The notes under the pieces: model-generated
Databases searched by the model: none
What the model was told of the DNA's origin: nothing
Seen by the model: the letters and a program-made list of their open reading frames with translations, nothing else
From: Pseudomonas sp. FP2196
GTDB lineage: Bacteria; Pseudomonadota; Gammaproteobacteria; Pseudomonadales; Pseudomonadaceae
DNA length: 64,000 nucleotides
NCBI RefSeq assembly: GCF_030687715.1
Contig: NZ_CP117445.1
Coordinates: forward strand, 2,042,501 to 2,106,500
Direction of reading: 5' to 3'
Shown here: positions 20,201 through 27,803 of the stretch, one piece after another
Position numbering within the stretch: the first letter of the stretch is position 1
How the letters are laid out: each line of letters opens with the position of its first letter
Program-made: the position numbers and the translations under genes

Positions 20201-21235
20201 ATGTCCGACCCTCTGACCCTAAACCAACGTATCGTCCTGGCATCCCGACCGGTCGGTGCGCCGACCCCGGAAAACTTCCGCCTCGAACGTGAAGCCCTGC
20301 CGGATCTCGAAGAAGGCCAGGTGCTGCTGAAGACCCTGTACCTGTCACTCGATCCCTACATGCGCGGACGCATGAGCGACGCACCGTCCTACGCCGCGCC
20401 GGTGGAAATCGGCGAGGTGATGACCGGTGGCGCTGTCAGCCGAATCGAGCGCTCGCGTCATCCAAAATTTCACGAAGGTGATCTGGTGGTCGGCGCGACC
20501 GGTTGGCAGAGCCACAGCATCAGCGACGGGCGCAATATCATTCCGATTCCGTCCGGGCTTCCAAGTCCTTCGATGGCCCTCGGTGTGCTGGGTATGCCGG
20601 GCATGACCGCGTACATGGGGCTGATGGACATCGGCCAGCCGAAAGAGGGCGAGACTCTCGTGGTGGCAGCGGCGTCAGGCGCTGTCGGCTCGGTGGTCGG
20701 CCAGGTGGCGAAGATCAAAGGGCTGCGCACGGTCGGCGTGGCCGGCGGTGCCGAGAAGTGCAAATACGTGGTCGAGGAATTGGGCTTTGACGCCTGCATC
20801 GATCACAAGGCACCGGACTTTGCCGAGCAACTGGCCAAGGCTTGCCCTGATGGCATCGACGTCTATTACGAAAACGTCGGTGGTCATGTGTTCGATGCCG
20901 TGGTGCCGTTGCTCAACCCCAAGGCGCGCATTCCGTTGTGCGGCCTGATCGCCGGTTACAACGCCACCGAAGCACCGAAAGGCCCGGATCGCCTGCCGAT
21001 GCTGCAACGCACGCTGTTGACCAAGCGTGTGCGGATTCAGGGCTTCATCGTGTTTGATGACTACGGTGATCGTCAGCCGGAATTCATCAGCCACATGGTG
21101 CCGTGGGTGCGTGAGGGCAAGGTGAAATTCCGCGAGGACGTGGTCGAGGGTCTGGAGCAGGCGCCTGACGCGTTTATCGGTCTGCTGGAAGGACGCAACT
21201 TCGGCAAACTGGTGGTGAAGGTCGCCCAGGACTGA
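20201..21235 (+). CDS. NADP-dependent medium-chain oxidoreductase (CurA/leukotriene B4 dehydrogenase-like)
   Basis: The 344-residue enzyme belongs to the zinc-independent MDR family that reduces activated double bonds with NADPH. The N-terminal half has SLDPYMRGRMSD and the family GMTAYMGLMDIGQPKEGE. A nucleotide-binding AASGAVGSVVGQVAKIKG follows, then YYENVGGHVFDAVVPLL. ATG 20201 is preceded by AGGAGA at a good distance; earlier in-frame starts lack a ribosome site. The physiological substrate cannot be read from the sequence. Confidence 0.85.
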   Translation: MSDPLTLNQRIVLASRPVGAPTPENFRLEREALPDLEEGQVLLKTLYLSLDPYMRGRMSDAPSYAAPVEIGEVMTGGAVSRIERSRHPKFHEGDLVVGATGWQSHSISDGRNIIPIPSGLPSPSMALGVLGMPGMTAYMGLMDIGQPKEGETLVVAAASGAVGSVVGQVAKIKGLRTVGVAGGAEKCKYVVEELGFDACIDHKAPDFAEQLAKACPDGIDVYYENVGGHVFDAVVPLLNPKARIPLCGLIAGYNATEAPKGPDRLPMLQRTLLTKRVRIQGFIVFDDYGDRQPEFISHMVPWVREGKVKFREDVVEGLEQAPDAFIGLLEGRNFGKLVVKVAQD

Positions 21236-21301
21236 GTATTTGACGCTGGCCAGAGGCGCGGGTATAAACCGCGTCTCGTTGTTTTGTCGGACTTTTTACC
21301 C

Positions 21302-21904
21302 ATGAGCTTCAGCCCTTTGATTCGCCAACTGATCGATTCCCTGCGAATTCTGCCGGGTGTGGGTCAGAAAACTGCCCAGCGCATGGCGTTGCAGTTGCTC
21401 GAACGTGATCGCAGTGGCGGTCTGCGTCTGGCCCAGTCCTTGAGCCAGGCCATGGAAGGCGTCGGTCACTGCCGCCAGTGCCGTACGCTGACCGAAGACG
21501 ATCTGTGCCCGCAATGCGCCGATACCCGTCGCGACGATACGTTGTTGTGCGTGGTGGAAGGGCCGATGGATGTTTATGCGGTCGAGCAGACCGGATTCCG
21601 TGGGCGTTACTTTGTGCTCAAGGGACACTTGTCGCCACTCGACGGGCTCGGCCCTGAAGCCATCGGCATTCCGCAGTTGATGGCGCGGATTGAAGAGGCC
21701 GGTACGTTTACCGAAGTGATCCTCGCCACCAACCCGACCGTGGAAGGTGAGGCGACGGCGCATTACATCGCTCAGCTCCTCAACAACAAAGGCTTGATCG
21801 CCTCGCGAATTGCCCACGGCGTACCACTGGGTGGTGAGCTGGAACTGGTGGATGGTGGCACGCTGGCGCATTCGTTTGCCGGGCGTAAACCGATCGCCCT
21901 CTGA
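21302..21904 (+). CDS. recR: Recombination protein RecR
   Basis: RecR works with RecO and RecF to load RecA at gaps. The 200-residue protein has the helix-hairpin-helix [20 protein letters not shown] near residue 15, the four-cysteine zinc finger CRQC...CPQC, and a Toprim domain with [12 protein letters not shown] and [14 protein letters not shown] 21302 gives the usual [14 protein letters not shown] start; an upstream TTG is not needed. The dnaX-ybaB-recR order is standard, though an oxidoreductase gene is inserted here. Confidence 0.97.
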   Translation: MSFSPLIRQLIDSLRILPGVGQKTAQRMALQLLERDRSGGLRLAQSLSQAMEGVGHCRQCRTLTEDDLCPQCADTRRDDTLLCVVEGPMDVYAVEQTGFRGRYFVLKGHLSPLDGLGPEAIGIPQLMARIEEAGTFTEVILATNPTVEGEATAHYIAQLLNNKGLIASRIAHGVPLGGELELVDGGTLAHSFAGRKPIAL

Positions 21905-21928
21905 TATTTATGGTGTCTGATCTGGCCT

Positions 21929-21994
21929 CATCGCGAGCAGGCTCACTCCTGCATCTGGAACGCGTTCCCCTGTCGGAGTGAGCCTGCTCGCGAT
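21929..21994. repeat. REP pair (family C, TCGCGAGCAGGCTCNCTCC type)
   Basis: ATCGCGAGCAGGCTCACTCC and its inverted copy flank about 25 bases. Family C recurs at 23262, 43041, 43869 and 44880. Confidence 0.85.
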
Positions 21995-22087
21995 TTGGGC
22001 AACTCAGTTTCCCTGGCTCAAACAATTGTGTTGAAAACCAAGCAAGCGCTCGGTTAACGTCGGCGAACCCCTCCGTGGAGCTCGCCC

Positions 22088-23236
22088 ATGCCTGCCTTTC
22101 AGGAATACTTCGACCCCAGCCACCAATTGGTCCGCGACAGCGTCAGACGTTTCGTCGAGCGCGAGCTCCTGCCGGACATTGATCTGTGGGAAGAAGCCGA
22201 AAGCTTCCCTCGTGAGCTGTACCTGAAGGCGGGCACCGCCGGCATCCTCGGTATCGGTTACCCCGAAGCGCTGGGTGGCAGTCATGAGGGCGATCTGTTT
22301 GCCAAGGTCGCCGCCAGTGAAGAGTTGATGCGCTGTGGCTCTGGCGGCCTGGTGGCGGGGCTGGGCTCGCTGGATATCGGCCTGCCGCCGATCGTCAAAT
22401 GGGCGCAACCGCAAGTGCGCGACCGCGTGGTGCCACAGGTGCTCAGCGGCGAGAAGATCAGTGCATTGGCCATCACCGAGCCCGGCGGCGGTTCCGATGT
22501 CGCCAACCTGCAAACCCGCGCCGTGCGTGACGGAGATTTCTACCGGGTCAGCGGCAGCAAAACCTTTATCACCAGTGGCGTGCGCGCCGATTTTTATACC
22601 GTCGCGGTGCGCACGGGCGATCCCGGTTTCGGCGGCATCAGTCTGCTGCTGATCGAAAAGGGCACGCCGGGTTTCACCGTTGGCCGCCAGCTGAAGAAAA
22701 TGGGCTGGTGGGCGTCGGACACGGCTGAATTGTTCTTCGACGATTGCCAGGTGCCTGTGGGGAATCTGATCGGTGCCGAGAACATGGGCTTCGCCTGCAT
22801 CATGGGCAACTTTCAGAGCGAGAGGCTGGCGTTGGCGCTGATGGCCAACATGACCTCGCAGCTAGCGCTTGAGGAAAGCCTGAAGTGGGCGCGCGAGCGT
22901 GAAGCGTTCGGCAAGCCGATCGGCAAGTTTCAGGTGATCAAGCATCGTCTTGCCGAAATGGCCACGGCGCTGGAAGTGTCGCGCGAGTTCACGTATCGGC
23001 AGGCAGCCAAAATGGCCGCGGGCAAAAGTGTGATCAAGGAAATTTCCATGGCGAAGAACCTTGCCACGGACACGTCGGACCGGATCACCACCGAGGCGGT
23101 GCAGATTCTGGGCGGGATGGGTTACATGCGCGAGAGTCTGGTCGAGCGGCTGTATCGGGATAACCGCATTCTTTCGATTGGCGGCGGGACGCGAGAGGTG
23201 ATGAACGAGATCATCAGTAAGCAGATGGGGCTTTAG
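22088..23236 (+). CDS. Acyl-CoA dehydrogenase
   Basis: The 382-residue flavoprotein oxidises an acyl-CoA to the enoyl-CoA, passing electrons to ETF. Family signatures are present: ALAITEPGGGSDVANLQT (FAD/substrate site), the SGSKTFITSG strand and the C-terminal VQILGGMGYMRE followed by YRDNRILSIGGGTREVM. It is monocistronic between REP elements. Chain-length preference cannot be deduced; the position matches an acyl-CoA dehydrogenase next to recR in P. aeruginosa. Confidence 0.92.
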   Translation: MPAFQEYFDPSHQLVRDSVRRFVERELLPDIDLWEEAESFPRELYLKAGTAGILGIGYPEALGGSHEGDLFAKVAASEELMRCGSGGLVAGLGSLDIGLPPIVKWAQPQVRDRVVPQVLSGEKISALAITEPGGGSDVANLQTRAVRDGDFYRVSGSKTFITSGVRADFYTVAVRTGDPGFGGISLLLIEKGTPGFTVGRQLKKMGWWASDTAELFFDDCQVPVGNLIGAENMGFACIMGNFQSERLALALMANMTSQLALEESLKWAREREAFGKPIGKFQVIKHRLAEMATALEVSREFTYRQAAKMAAGKSVIKEISMAKNLATDTSDRITTEAVQILGGMGYMRESLVERLYRDNRILSIGGGTREVMNEIISKQMGL

Positions 23237-23261
23237 GTTTTGCGTTGAGGCGGCCGACGCC

Positions 23262-23325
23262 TTCGCGAGCAGGCTCGCTCCCACAGGAGCATGCATTCCA
23301 ATGTGGGAGCGAGCCTGCTCGCGAA
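23262..23325. repeat. REP pair (family C)
   Basis: TTCGCGAGCAGGCTCGCTCC and GGGAGCGAGCCTGCTCGCGA face each other between the convergent acyl-CoA dehydrogenase and apt genes. Confidence 0.85.
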
Positions 23326-23345
23326 AGCGGTCTGACAGGCGCTAC

Positions 23346-23894
23346 TTACTTGTCGGTCAGCGCAAACTGCGTCAGGCAGAACGTCGGAATCCCCATGTCT
23401 TCCAGACGCTGCGAACCTTGCAGCTCCGGCAGATCAATGATCGCCGCCGCCTCGTGCACCCGTGCACCCATGCGGCGGATCAGGTTGGCCGCCGCAATCA
23501 GCGTCCCGCCGGTTGCGATCAAATCATCAAACATCACCACCGAATCACCTTCGCACAGGCTGTCGGCGTGGACTTCCAGAAACGCTTCGCCGTACTCGGT
23601 CGCGTAACCTTCAGCCAATACGTCGGCCGGCAGTTTGCCCTGCTTGCGGAACAGCACCAGCGGCTTGTTCAACTGATAGGCCAATACCGAACCGATCAGG
23701 AAGCCGCGAGCATCCATCGCGCCGATGTGGGTGAAGTCGGCTTCCACATAGCGGTGGGCGAAGCTGTCCATCACCAGGCGCAGGGCCGTTGGCGACTGGA
23801 ACAGCGGGGTGATGTCGCGAAAGATCACGCCCGGTTTCGGGAAGTCGATCACAGGGCGGATCAGGGATTTGATGTCGAAGGAGTCGAAGACCAT
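23346..23894 (-). CDS. apt: Adenine phosphoribosyltransferase
   Basis: This 182-residue salvage enzyme makes AMP from adenine and PRPP. The PRPP-binding loop is [14 protein letters not shown], and [14 protein letters not shown] is the typical N-terminal family segment. I placed the start at ATG 23894 ([14 protein letters not shown]), with AGGA upstream; the frame extends nine codons further to 23921, but that is unlikely to be used. It is convergent with the acyl-CoA dehydrogenase and next to anr, as in P. aeruginosa. Confidence 0.95.
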   Translation of the reverse strand: MVFDSFDIKSLIRPVIDFPKPGVIFRDITPLFQSPTALRLVMDSFAHRYVEADFTHIGAMDARGFLIGSVLAYQLNKPLVLFRKQGKLPADVLAEGYATEYGEAFLEVHADSLCEGDSVVMFDDLIATGGTLIAAANLIRRMGARVHEAAAIIDLPELQGSQRLEDMGIPTFCLTQFALTDK

Positions 23895-23972
23895 CGTCGA
23901 GGTGTCCTGGCAGGGCTGCAAACGGCGCAGTATACCCGCGGCTGAATCGATTCGCTCGGCCGCGGGTCGAGA

Positions 23973-24707
23973 TCAACCGTCGATCGAGCCACCGGCCAGG
24001 GCGCAGAGCTGGATCGGGTCGAGGATGTGAATCTCTTTACCCTCGGCGGCGATCAGTTCGTTTTGCTGGAAACGCGTGAACACCCGGGACACGGTTTCCA
24101 CCGCCAGTCCGAGGTAGTTGCCGATTTCATTGCGCGACATGCTCAGACGGAACTGGTTGGCCGAGAAGCCGCGAGCACGGAAGCGCGCCGACAGGTTGAC
24201 CAGGAAGGTAGCGATACGCTCGTCGGCAGTTTTTTTCGACAGCAGCAACATCATTTGCTGATCGTCGCGAATTTCCCGGCTCATCACGCGCATCAACTGG
24301 CGGCGCAGTTGCGGCAGTTGCAGGGCCAGTTCATCGAGGCGTTCGAAAGGAATTTCGCAGACCGACGTGGTTTCCAGTGCCTGAGCGGAGACCGGATGTT
24401 TCTCGGTGTCCATGCCGGACAGGCCGACCAGTTCACTTGGCAGGTGGAAACCAGTGAGTTGCTCTTCGCCAGCATCACTCAGGCTGAACGTCTTCAGGGC
24501 GCCGGAGCGTACTGCATAAACGGAATCGAACGTGTCGCCCTGGCGGAACAGGAACTCACCCTTTTTCAGCGGGCGGCCGCGTTTAACGATTTCGTCCAGC
24601 GCATCCATGTCTTCCAGATTCAGAGAAAGTGGCAGGCAGAGAGGGGCCAGGCTGCAATCCTTGCAATGGGCCTGGCTGTGAGCGCGCAGTTTAACTGGCT
24701 CGGACAT
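23973..24707 (-). CDS. anr: Anaerobic/oxygen-responsive regulator ANR (FNR family)
   Basis: ANR is the 4Fe-4S oxygen sensor that activates microaerobic and anaerobic genes in Pseudomonas. The 244-residue protein has the N-terminal cluster cysteines ([11 protein letters not shown]), a cyclic-nucleotide-type sensory barrel with a further cysteine in TTSVCEIPF, a dimerisation helix, and the recognition helix [28 protein letters not shown] 24707 is preceded by AAGGA. Candidate ANR boxes lie near hemN, ccoG and both ccoN genes in this window, so the regulator sits next to part of its likely regulon. Confidence 0.96.
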   Translation of the reverse strand: MSEPVKLRAHSQAHCKDCSLAPLCLPLSLNLEDMDALDEIVKRGRPLKKGEFLFRQGDTFDSVYAVRSGALKTFSLSDAGEEQLTGFHLPSELVGLSGMDTEKHPVSAQALETTSVCEIPFERLDELALQLPQLRRQLMRVMSREIRDDQQMMLLLSKKTADERIATFLVNLSARFRARGFSANQFRLSMSRNEIGNYLGLAVETVSRVFTRFQQNELIAAEGKEIHILDPIQLCALAGGSIDG

Positions 24708-24844
24708 TTCTTTAATCCTTGTGGGAAAACACACATAAGCCGTAAGGGTAACCCACGGGAGGACATTCAGGCCAGTCTGTGGCGAGTTTGTCCCACAGGC
24801 GTAAAGCCGCAGGGCAAGTGGCCGATAAGGTGGTATCAGAACGC

Positions 24845-25345
24845 ATGCAAGGAATCGAATCGATGGCGGCCATTGGTACGCTGGGCCTTGGTAACAGCGG
24901 TGTTGAAGCGCTGTCGGAAGCGTTTAAAAACGCTGCCGACAAGAACCACGACGCTGAATCGGCAACAGAGGCAACCCCGACCTTGGTCGAGGGCGTCAAA
25001 GTGTCGCTGTCCGGTGCCTCGATCGAGAAGTCGGCCAGTGCCGGTGGTGACAATCGCGACATCGAAGAAAGCGGCTTGCCCGAGAATATCCAGCAATTGC
25101 TGAAGATGATCCGGAATTTGCAGCAGCAGATCGCCGAAAAGAACGCGCGCATCAAAGCCGTCATGGCCGACAAGACGCTCTCCACGGAAGTGAAGATCGC
25201 CAAACTCGCCGCCCTCAAAGGCGCTATTGCCGGGCTGACCAATGGTCTGATCACTGCCAATCTGTCCCTGTCCAAAGTCATGAACCAGTCCGACCTGACG
25301 GCGGAACAAACCATGAAAACCGCCTCGTTGCTGATGAAAACCTAA
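24845..25345 (+). CDS. Hypothetical protein between anr and hemN
   Basis: I do not recognise this 166-residue protein. From ATG 24845, preceded by AAGGTGG, it has an Ala/Ser/Glu-rich first half and a helical second half ([27 protein letters not shown]) that looks like a coiled coil, followed by an alanine-rich helix. There is no signal peptide or cysteine. A GTG at 24779 would extend it by 22 residues. P. aeruginosa also has a hypothetical gene at this place. Its stop codon overlaps the convergent hemN stop by 4 bases. Confidence 0.7.
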   Translation: MQGIESMAAIGTLGLGNSGVEALSEAFKNAADKNHDAESATEATPTLVEGVKVSLSGASIEKSASAGGDNRDIEESGLPENIQQLLKMIRNLQQQIAEKNARIKAVMADKTLSTEVKIAKLAALKGAIAGLTNGLITANLSLSKVMNQSDLTAEQTMKTASLLMKT

Positions 25346-26724
25346 ATCACCCGCGAGAAGCGCTGGCGGTTCTGCTGTTCGAGGTACGCATCGAACACCA
25401 TGCACACCGAACGCACCAGCAGTCGTCCTGCCGGCAACACTTCGATCCGCTGACTGTCCAGCGTAATCAGACCATCCTCTGCCATGCCTTGCAGTTGTGG
25501 CCACAGAGCACCGAAATAGCCCTGAAAGTCGATGTTGAATTGCTGTTCGATCTCGATGAATTCCAGGCTGAAGTTGCAGATCAACTGCTGAATCACCGCC
25601 CGGCGCAGGCGATCGTCGGCATTGCACACCAGGCCACGGCTGGTCGCCAGTTGCGCGGCGGCGAGGGTGCTCTGGTATTCGTTGAGATCGCTGCTGTTCT
25701 GGCAGTAAAGGTCGCCAATCTGGCTGATCGCCGACACGCCCAGACCAATCAAGTCGCAGTGACCGTGGGTGGTGTAGCCCTGGAAGTTGCGCTGCAGGGT
25801 TTGTTCTTCCTGAGCAATCGCCAACTCATCGTCGGGCAGGGCGAAATGATCCATGCCGATGTAGCGGTAACCGGCGGCAGTCAGTTGCTCGATGGTGCGC
25901 TGGAGCATTTCCAGTTTTTGCGCCGGGCTCGGCAACTCATTGCCGTTGATTCGCCGCTGCGGCATGAAGCGTTCCGGCAGGTGCGCGTAGTTGAACACCG
26001 AAAGCCGATCCGGTTGCAGGCTGATGACTTCTTCCACCGTACGCGCGAAGTTGTCCGGGGTCTGCTTGGGCAGGCCGTAGATCAGGTCGATGTTGATCGA
26101 GCGAAATTGCAGGGTGCGCGCGGCGTCGATCACGGCGCGGGTTTCTTCCAGGCTTTGCAGGCGATTGACCGCCCGTTGCACCGCCGGATCAAGGTCTTGC
26201 AGGCCGATGCTGACCCGGTTGAAACCCAGTTCGCGTAGCAGGCCCATGGTTGACCAGTCGGCTTCACGCGGGTCGATCTCGATGCCGTAATCGCCGGAGT
26301 CGTCATCGAGCAGATTGAAGTGCTTGCGCAGCTGCGCCATCAATTGCCGCAGCTCATCGTGGCTGAGAAAGGTTGGAGTACCGCCGCCGAAGTGCAGTTG
26401 TTCGACTTTCTGCGCCGGGTCGAGGTGGCAGGCGATCAGCTGGATTTCCTGTTCGAGCCGTTGCAGATAGGGCAGGGCACGGCCGCGATCCTTGGTGATG
26501 ACCTTGTTGCAGGCGCAGTAGTAACAAATGTTTGCGCAGAACGGCACATGCACATAGAGCGACAACGGGCGCAGGGCCTTGCGGCTGTCGCGCAGGGCAT
26601 GGAACAGGTCGAAGGTGCCGACCTGGCTGTTGAATTGCACGGCGGTCGGATACGAGGTGTAACGCGGCCCCGCCAGGTCGTAGCGGCGGATCAGATCAGT
26701 GTCCCAACGAATGGCGTCGAGCAT
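25342..26724 (-). CDS. hemN: Oxygen-independent coproporphyrinogen III oxidase
   Basis: This 460-residue radical SAM enzyme decarboxylates coproporphyrinogen III to protoporphyrinogen IX without oxygen, supplying heme for the cbb3 oxidases nearby. The cluster motif CANICYYC has C63, C67 and C70 and is followed by a further cysteine (ACN). The SAM-binding HFGGGTPTFL follows, and the C-terminal HemN domain is present. A perfect ANR box 63-76 bases upstream explains low-oxygen control. Length matches proteobacterial HemN. Confidence 0.96.
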   Translation of the reverse strand: MLDAIRWDTDLIRRYDLAGPRYTSYPTAVQFNSQVGTFDLFHALRDSRKALRPLSLYVHVPFCANICYYCACNKVITKDRGRALPYLQRLEQEIQLIACHLDPAQKVEQLHFGGGTPTFLSHDELRQLMAQLRKHFNLLDDDSGDYGIEIDPREADWSTMGLLRELGFNRVSIGLQDLDPAVQRAVNRLQSLEETRAVIDAARTLQFRSINIDLIYGLPKQTPDNFARTVEEVISLQPDRLSVFNYAHLPERFMPQRRINGNELPSPAQKLEMLQRTIEQLTAAGYRYIGMDHFALPDDELAIAQEEQTLQRNFQGYTTHGHCDLIGLGVSAISQIGDLYCQNSSDLNEYQSTLAAAQLATSRGLVCNADDRLRRAVIQQLICNFSLEFIEIEQQFNIDFQGYFGALWPQLQGMAEDGLITLDSQRIEVLPAGRLLVRSVCMVFDAYLEQQNRQRFSRVI

Positions 26725-26786
26725 GCGGGCATTCCCCGGATAGGCTGGCAGTGTGGCGAGTCTAGGGGAGGGTGTGCGGGGGCATC

Positions 26787-26800
26787 TTGATTTGCATCAA
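26787..26800 (-). promoter_or_regulatory. ANR/FNR box upstream of hemN
   Basis: TTGATTTGCATCAA is a perfect TTGAT-N4-ATCAA palindrome. Its centre would place a class II transcription start near 26752, 28 bases before the hemN ATG. Confidence 0.85.
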
Positions 26801-26808
26801 CAGCATAA

Positions 26809-26892
26809 GATCAAAAGATCGCAGCCTGCGGCAGCTCCTACAGGGGGACACATTCCAATGTAGGAGCTGCCGCAGGCTGCGATCTTTTGATT
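26809..26892. repeat. REP pair (family B), long near-perfect palindrome
   Basis: Arms AAAAGATCGCAGCCTGCGGC and its complement pair over about 35 bases around a short centre. It lies between the 3' end of the SafE-like gene and the hemN promoter and may act as a transcript end. Confidence 0.85.
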
Positions 26893-27576
26893 TTAATGGC
26901 CCATCAGCCAATGCTGGTGCGGGCCGGGCAGGGTCCAGATGCCGAACAGAATCACTAAAACCCCGCCCGCCATGCGCACGCTGCGTTTGCGCAACAGCGC
27001 CGTGACCCGCTCGGCGGCAAGCCCCGTCGCGAGTAGCACCGGCCACGTCCCCAGCCCGAACGCCAACATCAACAACGCACTGTCCAGCGCATTGCCCTGG
27101 CTCGCCGACCACAGCAACGTGCTGTAAACCAGTCCGCACGGCAACCAGCCCCACAAGGCGCCGAGCAGCAATGCGCGAGGCAGGCTCGACACCGGCAGCA
27201 AGCGATTGGCCACCGGTTGAATATGACGCCACACCCCGCGACCGAGGCTTTCGATGCGGGTCAGGCCGCTCCACCAGCCGGCCAGATACAAGCCCATGGC
27301 AATCAGCAGTAGCCCGGCCAGCACGCGCATGAACAGCGCGGCGGGACTGTTGGCCACCGCCCAACCCGCGAGGCCGATCAGCAATCCGGCGGTGGCATAA
27401 CTGAGGATGCGACCGAGGTTGTAGGCCAGCAGCAAGCGAAAGCGCCGACTGCGCTGTTCCTTGGGAATCGCCAGCGTCAGCGCGCCCATCAAGCCGCCGC
27501 ACATCCCCAGGCAGTGGCCGCCACCCAGCAGGCCGAGGATCAGCGCCGAGACCAGCAGTGGCGCCAGTTCAACCAT
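26893..27576 (-). CDS. Sulfite exporter TauE/SafE-like membrane protein, cco-linked
   Basis: The 227-residue polytopic protein begins at ATG 27576 (VELAPLLVSALILGLLGGGH) and overlaps the end of ccoS by 8 bases. It has about six membrane helices and the motif GGHCLGMCGG, with a His/Cys pattern also found in the CcoS-linked SafE/DsbD-like group. Its place directly after ccoS, as in other pseudomonads, suggests a role in maturation or copper/thiol handling for cbb3 oxidase. That role is inference. Confidence 0.8.
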   Translation of the reverse strand: MVELAPLLVSALILGLLGGGHCLGMCGGLMGALTLAIPKEQRSRRFRLLLAYNLGRILSYATAGLLIGLAGWAVANSPAALFMRVLAGLLLIAMGLYLAGWWSGLTRIESLGRGVWRHIQPVANRLLPVSSLPRALLLGALWGWLPCGLVYSTLLWSASQGNALDSALLMLAFGLGTWPVLLATGLAAERVTALLRKRSVRMAGGVLVILFGIWTLPGPHQHWLMGH

Positions 27577-27781
27577 GGGGCGGCGCCTTGTCGTCCGGTT
27601 TGCTCGCGTTGGCTTCGTCCACGGCGGCGGTGTGGTTCGGGTCCTGGTCGTCGAACAGGATGCTATGGGCCGGGCCGTCGAGGTCATCGTACTGCCCGCT
27701 GTCCACCGCCCAGAAGAAGATGTACACGGCGATGGCCACGATCAGCAGCGCGGCCGGAATCATCACGTAGAGAGCTGGCAT
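27569..27781 (-). CDS. ccoS: cbb3 oxidase maturation protein CcoS
   Basis: The 70-residue protein has one N-terminal membrane helix (LYVMIPAALLIVAIAVYIFFW) followed by AVDSGQYDDLDGPAHSILFDD, the conserved part of CcoS/FixS. CcoS is needed to insert heme and copper into the oxidase. It starts 22 bases after ccoI and overlaps the next gene, so it belongs to the leftward ccoI-ccoS-SafE cluster. Confidence 0.95.
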   Translation of the reverse strand: MPALYVMIPAALLIVAIAVYIFFWAVDSGQYDDLDGPAHSILFDDQDPNHTAAVDEANASKPDDKAPPHG

Positions 27782-27803
27782 CTGTACTCCATGCCCGCGC
27801 GGC

